From NCBI GenBank assembly GCA_046734915.1, contig JBKPSC010000479.1:1-7095 (forward strand): DNA of 7,095 nt, given 5' to 3'. Of this stretch, positions 1 to 3,812 are shown piece by piece (the first letter of the stretch is position 1; every line of letters starts with the position of its first letter). The position numbers and the translations under genes are program-made. The stretch comes from VFZL01 sp046734915. GTDB taxonomy: Bacteria; Acidobacteriota; Vicinamibacteria; Vicinamibacterales; CAVVIG01. The notes beneath the pieces were generated by a model that was given only the letters and a program-made list of their open reading frames with translations, made no database searches and had not been told where the DNA came from.

Positions 1-126
1 GGATTGCTCTATTGGTACGCCGTGGTGCCGTTTCACGGCGTCATCTTTCGGACAATGCTCGCCGGCATTCAGCGCGACGCCGGCGAGATTGCCGCGAGCC
101 AAGGCCCTGATCCGGCTGCAGTCTGA
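1..126 (+). CDS. C-terminal end of SDR-type NAD(P)-binding / DUF2867 family protein (partial)
   Basis: The frame is open from base 1 and stops at TGA 124-126, giving 41 residues that begin GLLYWYAVVPFHGVIFRTML. The pattern LYWY-x3-PFH-x2-IF-x2-ML is typical of the extreme C-terminus of SDR-like NAD(P)-binding proteins that carry a DUF2867 tail. The catalytic and nucleotide-binding parts lie outside the window, so the substrate cannot be inferred. The last residues (GEIAASQGPDPAAV) look like a variable tail. The gene is convergent with the minus-strand gene that ends at 224, and a hairpin follows 6 nt after the stop. The coding assignment is solid. The family name rests on a short motif recalled from relatives, so it is moderately sure. 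Confidence 0.6.
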   Translation, partial: GLLYWYAVVPFHGVIFRTMLAGIQRDAGEIAASQGPDPAAV

Positions 127-132
127 CAGGTC

Positions 133-160
133 ATGGGTGCCGCCGCGGTAGCGCACCCAT
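133..160 (+). terminator. Hairpin after the partial SDR gene
   Basis: Arms atgggtgc (133-140) and gcacccat (153-160) are perfectly complementary (8 bp) around a 12-nt GC-rich loop. The hairpin starts 6 nt after the stop codon and lies between two convergent genes, as a terminator would. Only a weak T-containing tail (ccgctttgtg) follows, so it is not a textbook rho-independent terminator. It may act on either strand. Confidence 0.4.
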
Positions 161-223
161 CCGCTTTGTGACGTTCCACGACGGCCGTTTTAGCAGCGGT
201 AGCGACCGGCGTTGGAGATCGCG

Positions 224-835
224 TTAATCCTTGCGTGTTGATTGGTTCACCGGTGACGAATGCGACAGCCCGGCGGTGGAGGTCGCATGATCTTCAACCG
301 TCTTCACGATAGCCCCCAGATCCGTCTTTTCGATCAACTCCTTCAACTCGTCATCGTCACACTCGTCCGAAAGTCCCAGGTGGGCGGCGATGGCCGACAC
401 CATTCGAAGCACGCTCGTCATTTCCCGCTCCGCCAGCAGATTGATCTGAAGATCGAGCGCGGCACGGCGATGCGCTTGTGCCTCCAGATGGTTCTGGCTG
501 ATCAGGACGAAGCTCGTGAGGAAGATCGCTTCCAGCGACACCAGGAACGTGAGAAATGTGAACGGGTACGGGTCCACAGGGTTTCTGGCAGTGACATTTG
601 CCGTAATCCAGCCGGCAAACCACACAACGTGAATCAACAGGAACGCCGTACTGCTCGCAAAGCCTGAGACCCGGTCACTGAACCGATCGAGCGCATTGCG
701 CTGCGCCCCGGATCTGGCTTCGAGAGCGGCAACTGTCTGTACGTTGCGTGTGACCTGGGATGGAGCCGATTCCAATTGTTGCGGGCGCATGTCTGTGTCA
801 GGCAGCAGCGTCGACGACGTCGGGGTGGCTTCCAT
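224..835 (-). CDS. DUF1003 family two-TM membrane protein
   Basis: A 203-aa inner-membrane protein of the DUF1003 family, whose biochemical role is not established. The N-terminal ~45 residues are polar and variable. Residues ~50-56 (LDRFSDR) lead into TM1 (about 61-82, with HVVWFAGW). The family motif DPYPF is at 88-92, TM2 is about 93-113, and LEAIFLTSFVLISQN (101-115) is the most family-like stretch. A cytoplasmic helical region follows (HRRAALDLQINLLAERE), then an acidic tail. I chose the ATG at 833-835 because GGAG sits 6 nt upstream. The in-frame GTG nine codons earlier (862) has no good ribosome binding site. Its upstream gap contains two hairpins. DUF1003 genes often neighbour stress and envelope genes, as here. 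The family call is confident; the function is unknown. Confidence 0.88.
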   Translation of the reverse strand: MEATPTSSTLLPDTDMRPQQLESAPSQVTRNVQTVAALEARSGAQRNALDRFSDRVSGFASSTAFLLIHVVWFAGWITANVTARNPVDPYPFTFLTFLVSLEAIFLTSFVLISQNHLEAQAHRRAALDLQINLLAEREMTSVLRMVSAIAAHLGLSDECDDDELKELIEKTDLGAIVKTVEDHATSTAGLSHSSPVNQSTRKD

Positions 836-879
836 CGCGATCTCCACGCGCAGGCGCTGCACGTTCGCTTCTGTTAACC

Positions 880-916
880 GGTGCGTATCGTTTCATTGAA
901 GGAACGAAACGGCACC
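880..916. other. Nested inverted repeat in the leader of the DUF1003 gene
   Basis: Outer arms ggtgc (880-884) and gcacc (912-916) enclose inner arms cgtttc (889-894) and gaaacg (906-911). There is a one-sided 4-nt bulge and an 11-nt loop. It lies 45 nt upstream of the chosen DUF1003 start. It could be an operator, an attenuator or an RNA structure in the leader. No promoter can be assigned. Confidence 0.3.
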
Positions 917-929
917 GACTCGGGCTCTT

Positions 930-962
930 CACGCCGGCCGCGGCACTCGCCGCGCCGGCGTG
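930..962 (-). terminator. Strong GC-rich stem-loop after the DUF892 gene
   Basis: Arms cacgccgg (930-937) and ccggcgtg (955-962) continue inward as cgcggc (939-944) and gccgcg (949-954) around a 4-nt loop, with a single bulged C at 938. The stem is 14 bp, almost all G-C. It begins 11 nt beyond the DUF892 stop codon (974-976, minus strand). No run of U follows on either strand, so termination would be of the hairpin-only or pausing type. An mRNA 3'-end protecting structure is the alternative. Confidence 0.5.
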
Positions 963-973
963 TTGAGAGCGGG

Positions 974-1501
974 CTATGCGTCCGCGACCATCTCCTCGGT
1001 ATCCTGTCCAGCCGCAGCCGCGGCGTTGATGCCTGACTCGGCGAGCTTCGACAGCTTGACGTCGGCTGCCTTCTCTTCGCCCTCATTGGCTTGCAGAAGC
1101 GACGCCGCATCGCGATAACCGAGCGTCTTCGCCCACGCGATCAACGTGCCGTAGGCCGTGATCTCGTAGTGTTCGACGCGCTGAGCCGCGGCGATGAAGC
1201 CGGCGTCGAGCACCGCCGCATGGCCGTCTTCTTCGAGCAGGTCCTTCCCCTCTTTGAGGATCCCTTCCATACCCGAGCAGTGCTTGCCTCGCGCCGGCAA
1301 GTCGAGCGATGCAAACGCCTTCTCCAACCGGACGAGCTGTCCACGGGTCTCTTCCAGATGGGCGGCCAGCGCCTTCGACAGCGCCGGTGCACTCGCTGCC
1401 TTGATCATCTTGGGCAGCGCCTTGATGATCTGTTTTTCCGCATCGTACACATCGCGCAGTTCATCTTCGAACAGGTCTTTCAACGAACTCATTTCGGCCA
1501 T
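974..1501 (-). CDS. DUF892 / YciE-type ferritin-like protein
   Basis: A 175-aa predicted cytoplasmic four-helix-bundle protein of the YciE/YciF (DUF892) ferritin-like family, induced by stress in several bacteria. The start MSSLKDLFEDELRDVYDAEKQ (from residue 4) is the classic helix-1 signature. Candidate di-metal carboxylates and histidines occur once per helix: D20-E22, E50-E51, E110-H111-E113 (VEHYEI) and E140-E142-E143 (NEGEEKAAD). The length is normal for the family. ATG at 1499-1501 is favoured because AGGAG lies 5 nt upstream; the internal ATG three codons later has no such site. The C-terminal tail is alanine-rich. Strong hairpins flank the gene on both sides, suggesting its own transcript end. 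No enzyme activity is established for the family, so the function stays 'ferritin-like, probably stress related'. Confidence 0.93.
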   Translation of the reverse strand: MAEMSSLKDLFEDELRDVYDAEKQIIKALPKMIKAASAPALSKALAAHLEETRGQLVRLEKAFASLDLPARGKHCSGMEGILKEGKDLLEEDGHAAVLDAGFIAAAQRVEHYEITAYGTLIAWAKTLGYRDAASLLQANEGEEKAADVKLSKLAESGINAAAAAGQDTEEMVADA

Positions 1502-1529
1502 GACTTCTCCTGACTGTCGGATCTATGGC

Positions 1530-1558
1530 GCGACGCAGGAGTGAACCTCCTGCGTCGC
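1530..1558 (-). terminator. 12-bp perfect hairpin between the glycine-zipper and DUF892 genes
   Basis: gcgacgcaggag (1530-1541) and ctcctgcgtcgc (1547-1558) are exact reverse complements around a 5-nt loop. It lies 11 nt beyond the stop codon of the upstream minus-strand gene (1569-1571) and 28 nt before the DUF892 start. The position suits a terminator or a processing hairpin. There is no U-tract. In the minus-strand RNA one arm carries an AGGAG-like sequence, but the real DUF892 ribosome binding site is separate, at 1507-1511. Confidence 0.5.
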
Positions 1559-1568
1559 CGAGGCGGAA

Positions 1569-2132
1569 CTACATTCTGGTGCGGTCGGGCGCAGCCGTCG
1601 CGTACGCCTCGCCCGTCTTCTCGCCGGACGAAGAGATGTCCTGTGCGCCGGTTTGCTCGAGGATCTTCTTCGCTCGCGTGATCTCGTCAGAGGTCGCGCA
1701 ATGAACGGAGAGCAGCACGCCGCCATCTTTGACTCGGCCTTCGTAACGCTGCGCTTCGTACTCCGGCACGCCCATGCCGACCAGCGCGCCGACGAACCCG
1801 CCGACGGCGCCGCCGACACCGAGGCCGGCCAGCGCGCCCATGATCGGGCCCGCCGCAATGAAGGGCCCGAGACCCGGAATCGCCAGCGCGCCGACGCCGG
1901 CGAGCAGCCCGAGCGTCCCACCAAGCGCTCCGCCGGCGGCCACGCCAGTCGTCGCACCTTCCGGCGCCTTGGTGTGCTTCTCGTGAGCGAAATCCTTGGT
2001 GCCCTGCTGATCGGGCGCGAGCACCGAGATGTCGTCGTTCGAGAAACGGCCGCGTACGAGCGCGTCGACGCCCTGTTCAGCCTGCGTGAGGCTGGGATAA
2101 ATAGCGAATACTGAAGTCTTCTTGTCTGCCAT
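1569..2132 (-). CDS. General-stress-type protein with central glycine zipper (YflT/Gsp17M-like N-terminus)
   Basis: 187 aa. Residues 6-40 (SVFAIYPSLTQAEQGVDALV...DDISVLAPD) match the short alpha/beta fold of YflT/general stress protein 17M-like proteins. Residues ~58-120 form a Gly/Ala-rich hydrophobic segment with repeated GxxxG spacing (GGALGGTLGLLAG, GLGVGGAVGGFVGALVG), able to pack as a membrane-inserted glycine-zipper hairpin. Residues ~121-170 form a second alpha/beta half (VPEYEAQRYEGRVKDGGVLLSVHC, ITRAKKILEQTGA). This looks like two cytosolic halves joined by a membrane or oligomerising hairpin. The start is the ATG at 2130-2132, preceded by GAGGAG 6 nt upstream; the extension to 2183 has no comparable site. 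No signal peptide is seen. The family is common near BON and DUF892 genes. The biochemical role is unknown. Confidence 0.8.
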   Translation of the reverse strand: MADKKTSVFAIYPSLTQAEQGVDALVRGRFSNDDISVLAPDQQGTKDFAHEKHTKAPEGATTGVAAGGALGGTLGLLAGVGALAIPGLGPFIAAGPIMGALAGLGVGGAVGGFVGALVGMGVPEYEAQRYEGRVKDGGVLLSVHCATSDEITRAKKILEQTGAQDISSSGEKTGEAYATAAPDRTRM

Positions 2133-2156
2133 GCGAATCTCCTCGTGGGTGAATTG

Positions 2157-2171
2157 GCACCGATATGGTGC
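2157..2171 (-). other. Small stem-loop between the BON and glycine-zipper genes
   Basis: gcacc (2157-2161) pairs with ggtgc (2167-2171) around gatat. A weaker outer pair, gggtg (2147-2151) with caccc (2181-2185), could enclose it. It sits in the 60-nt gap after the BON stop and just before the next ribosome binding site. It may be a weak terminator or a leader structure. The evidence is structural only. Confidence 0.25.
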
Positions 2172-2192
2172 GTAGTGATCCACCCTGAACGA

Positions 2193-2606
2193 TTACTTCT
2201 TGGGTGTCTTCGGTGCGGCCGCAGGCGCGATGGTGATCTCGTTGCTGACCTTGCCGGGACCGGCAATCTCGGTCGCCTTGGTCTCAATAGCTGTCTTCTC
2301 GGCCTCCGAGCGGACCGGCCCCTTGATGGTGACCTGGCCGCCCTGCGCGACGATCTTCACGTTATGTGCGTAGGTTGACAGCGACTTGTCGGCAACGACC
2401 GACTGCCGGATCCGTTTCGCCAGATCGCGATCAGTCGCGTTTTCCTTCTGTTGATCGGCGGTGACGGCTCCTTTGGCGCGATCGGCCTGGTTGACCTTGG
2501 TATTGTCTGGTGGGGTCTGCTGCGCGATCGCCGGAAGTGCCATCAGGCTGCAGGCGCCGCTCAAGAGCAGTGTGTTGATGACTCGGTGGAATCGACTTTT
2601 ATGCAT
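2193..2606 (-). CDS. Exported BON-domain protein
   Basis: 137 aa from the second of two adjacent ATGs (2604-2606). GAGAGG lies 5 nt before this ATG but only 2 nt before the ATG at 2607-2609, so the second start is preferred; the difference is one residue. A signal peptide is clear: basic HKSRFHR, hydrophobic core VINTLLLSGACSLMALP, and cleavage after AIA (residue 28). C19 is not in a proper lipobox. A charged linker (30-57) follows, then one BON domain at about 58-126 (DRDLAKRIRQSVVADKSLS, VKIVAQGGQVTIKGPV, EAEKTAIETKATEI, VSNEITI), ending in a Pro/Lys tail. BON proteins such as OsmY are periplasmic, are thought to bind lipid or envelope surfaces, and are often stress-induced. A single BON domain is about half of OsmY. 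The call is confident, the exact role open. Confidence 0.92.
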   Translation of the reverse strand: MHKSRFHRVINTLLLSGACSLMALPAIAQQTPPDNTKVNQADRAKGAVTADQQKENATDRDLAKRIRQSVVADKSLSTYAHNVKIVAQGGQVTIKGPVRSEAEKTAIETKATEIAGPGKVSNEITIAPAAAPKTPKK

Positions 2607-2652
2607 CATGTCCTCTCATTCGCTCGTGAAACGTTGCGGCGGATCATCTCCA

Positions 2653-2662
2653 GACACGTGTC
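2653..2662. promoter_or_regulatory. Perfect 10-bp palindrome upstream of the BON gene
   Basis: gacacgtgtc is a perfect palindrome centred about 50 nt upstream of the BON start. The position suits an operator or regulator half-site pair. One 10-bp palindrome has an appreciable chance of arising at random in 7 kb, so this is a weak candidate. Confidence 0.2.
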
Positions 2663-2943
2663 CAGATTTCGATCCTCAGTGACGGACGCGGCTGTGGAGG
2701 TCTGCGACAGCGCGGTTTCCAGTGTTCTGGTTCGACTGCTGAGGGTTTGCTCAGTGGAGGGTCTTGCTCTGCCTTGGTTGGCAACGCCATCACTCCTCGA
2801 GCGATGGGCCCCGCTATTCGTCTTTCACGCCGACTGTTGCCGCAACATCCGCGCCAGGTGGTGAGTGGAGCACTTCGTTCGTGAATTATCTATGCGGGCC
2901 AGTAGCGTTGACTGTCTTCTGGTTTTCTGACGCGGTTAGGAAC

Positions 2944-2979
2944 GCCATCTTGGGTGGTACCGTGCTCATGTTCAGCAGC
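2944..2979 (+). repeat. Copy A of a diverged repeat with a 17-nt identical core
   Basis: The core tgctcatgttcagcagc (2963-2979) recurs exactly at 3741-3757. The flank to its left (gccatcttggg here, gccgttcttggg in copy B) is also similar, so the resemblance spans about 36-38 nt with small gaps. Copy A lies next to the breakpoint of a YihY-like fragment. The nature of the repeat is unknown. Confidence 0.45.
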
Positions 2980-2996
2980 GGCAGGCGGAGGCCGCG

Positions 2997-3119
2997 CACC
3001 GTGACGAACGCCAGGCTCACGAGTTGGTTCACGATCTGGAGCGTGATCACCCATCCAGGAAACCAGGCGCCGTACCACTTGCCGAATGCGGCCAGCGCGG
3101 CGCCGGTGCCCGCCAGACA
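2997..3119 (-). pseudogene. Fragment resembling YihY/BrkB (UPF0761) membrane protein
   Basis: The minus-strand frame reads CLAGTGAALAAFGKWYGAW followed by FPGWVITLQIVNQLVSLAFVTV, about 41 residues. This resembles the internal region of YihY/BrkB-family proteins, where a short extracytoplasmic turn (G-W-PG) is followed by a TM helix of the type LLQ-x2-N-x-LVSLA-x-ITV. The similarity stops at both ends. The expected continuation after VTV is absent, and the frame runs on to a TAA at 2886-2888 without recognisable features. Neither a start codon with a ribosome binding site nor the other TM helices are present. It is best read as a relic of a deleted gene. A small real membrane protein is less likely. 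The family assignment is from memory and tentative. Confidence 0.4.
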
Positions 3120-3141
3120 CGATCCAGGTCGCGGGGTCTTC

Positions 3142-3309
3142 CTACTTCGTCGCGTCTTTTGCCGCGTCTTTCGTCTTGTCGACGGCGTTGTCGATCTTCT
3201 CACCGGCCTTCTGAGCTGGGCCCTTCTCTGGGCAGGCACTGGTCGTCAACGCGACCGAGGACAAGGCAAGGACGATGACGGCGTTGCGGATGATCTGCAT
3301 GCTGCTCAT
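3142..3309 (-). CDS. Small entericidin-like lipoprotein
   Basis: 55 aa. The N-terminus MSSMQIIRN is followed by the hydrophobic core AVIVLALSSVALTTSA and then C26, so C26 is the likely lipidated residue. The lipobox is TSAC, with Thr rather than the usual Leu at -3, so it is imperfect. The mature part (CPEKGPAQKAGEKIDNAVDK and onward) is a short amphipathic Lys/Ala/Asp helix like those of entericidin-type and related stress lipoproteins. ATG 3307-3309 is chosen because GAGG lies 8 nt upstream; extension to 3351 lacks a site and would bury the signal peptide. It is the first gene of the minus-strand group, facing the divergent plus-strand genes. Predicted location: outer or inner membrane leaflet. 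The function is unknown; entericidin-like is a resemblance, not an identification. Confidence 0.75.
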   Translation of the reverse strand: MSSMQIIRNAVIVLALSSVALTTSACPEKGPAQKAGEKIDNAVDKTKDAAKDATK

Positions 3310-3402
3310 GTGCGGGACCTCAGAGGGACTCAGGGTGTGACTGGCCTTCAACGAAGTGCGTTTTCGCGGTTATGACGCGACGGAGAAGGGCCCGCCATCG
3401 GC

Positions 3403-3436
3403 GTGACCCTTCCCGGCATGCCCTGTAAGGGTGCAC
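3403..3436. promoter_or_regulatory. Dyad in the divergent intergenic region
   Basis: Left arm gtgaccctt (3403-3411) mirrors right arm aagggtgcac (3427-3436) with one unpaired base, and an 8-bp palindrome ggcatgcc (3415-3422) sits almost at the centre. The site is about 94 nt upstream of the lipoprotein start and 70 nt upstream of the 52-aa gene, so a regulator bound here could act on both. It could also form an RNA hairpin in either leader. No cognate regulator gene is in the window. Confidence 0.4.
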
Positions 3437-3505
3437 AGACGCTGCCATCTCTATTCCCGCTGCCACTACGGAATGCCAGTTGCACAAGCACGACGCGGAG
3501 CTGTG

Positions 3506-3664
3506 ATGCAGAAGACACATCGGGACCCAGACCTCGTAGACGGATCGACCTATATCACAGCGAACAAGCAGGAACGCGGGGCGATTGGGTACATCGTCCT
3601 CTGGCTGATGGGCATGCCGGCGTCGCTGCTCTTTCTATTTTTCCTTATGCGCAGTTGCACGTAG
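3506..3664 (+). CDS. Small single-TM membrane protein
   Basis: 52 aa. The N-terminal 25 residues are polar (MQKTHRDPDLVDGSTYITAN...). A hydrophobic helix spans about 27-48 (IGYIVLWLMGMPASLLFLFF), and the protein ends LMRSCT. The GYI-x-LW-L-x-G-x-P pattern with a short R-x-C-T end recurs in small uncharacterised bacterial membrane proteins, from memory. ATG 3506-3508 is chosen because GGAG lies 5 nt upstream; the upstream extension to 3431 is cysteine- and arginine-rich and unlike a protein. It is read towards the AI-2E permease gene with a 148-nt gap, so it may share the divergent promoter region. The function is unknown. The chance of a real gene is good because the ribosome binding site, TM helix and composition agree. 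Confidence 0.65.
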   Translation: MQKTHRDPDLVDGSTYITANKQERGAIGYIVLWLMGMPASLLFLFFLMRSCT

Positions 3665-3673
3665 GGCACGTGC
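3657..3673 (+). other. Stem-loop across the stop codon of the 52-aa gene
   Basis: gcacgt (3657-3662) pairs with acgtgc (3668-3673) around a 5-nt loop, and further T-A and G-T pairs are possible outside. The TAG stop (3662-3664) lies in the left arm and loop. No U-tract follows. It may be a weak terminator or an attenuating hairpin before the permease gene, or chance. Confidence 0.25.
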
Positions 3674-3719
3674 GATCCCCTCGCTGAGCTTGTCATTGTC
3701 CGCGCCTCCGTCCGCAGGT

Positions 3720-3757
3720 GCCGTTCTTGGGGCGCTGCGCTGCTCATGTTCAGCAGC
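3720..3757 (+). repeat. Copy B of the diverged repeat
   Basis: This copy carries the same 17-nt core (3741-3757) as copy A at 2963-2979, preceded by the similar gccgttcttggg flank. It lies 56 nt before the AI-2E permease start, in the untranslated gap. Beyond the core the two copies diverge. Confidence 0.45.
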
Positions 3758-3812
3758 CCGACGCGAGCCCCCATCGGCGGCGATCGAGACAGCGGCATCG
3801 TTTGGAGACCCC

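Larger units (their letters stand above)
2610..2996. other. Non-coding stretch upstream of the BON gene
   Basis: No convincing gene is seen on either strand. Open frames crossing this part have arginine-, serine- or cysteine-rich compositions with no recognisable domain and no good ribosome binding site. The stretch contains a palindrome at 2653-2662, a short inverted repeat ctgag/ctcag near 2740-2757, and one copy of a repeat shared with 3720-3757. It probably includes the BON promoter, but no -35/-10 pair is convincing. Confidence 0.5.

Noticed and set aside
2151..2172. Possible sigma-54-like TGGCAC...TGC promoter element
   Set aside because: tggcaccgatatggtgc has the GG but not the proper TTGC half and spacing, points away from any gene start, and is better explained as a small hairpin.
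1523..2287. Minus-strand 254-aa Arg/Ser-rich frame
   Set aside because: It is an alternative frame of the glycine-zipper gene, with arginine- and serine-rich repetitive composition typical of a shifted GC-rich frame.
2764..3375. Plus-strand 203-aa open frame across the lipoprotein gene and the gene-poor stretch
   Set aside because: It runs antisense to the well-supported lipoprotein and the YihY-like fragment, has low-complexity Arg/Ser composition in its ends, and has no ribosome binding site.
3690..3812. 41-residue N-terminal extension of the permease
   Set aside because: It begins with TTG without a ribosome binding site, is low-complexity Ala/Ser/Arg, and crosses repeat copy B. The ATG at 3813 has GGAG at good spacing and leads directly into the family N-terminus.
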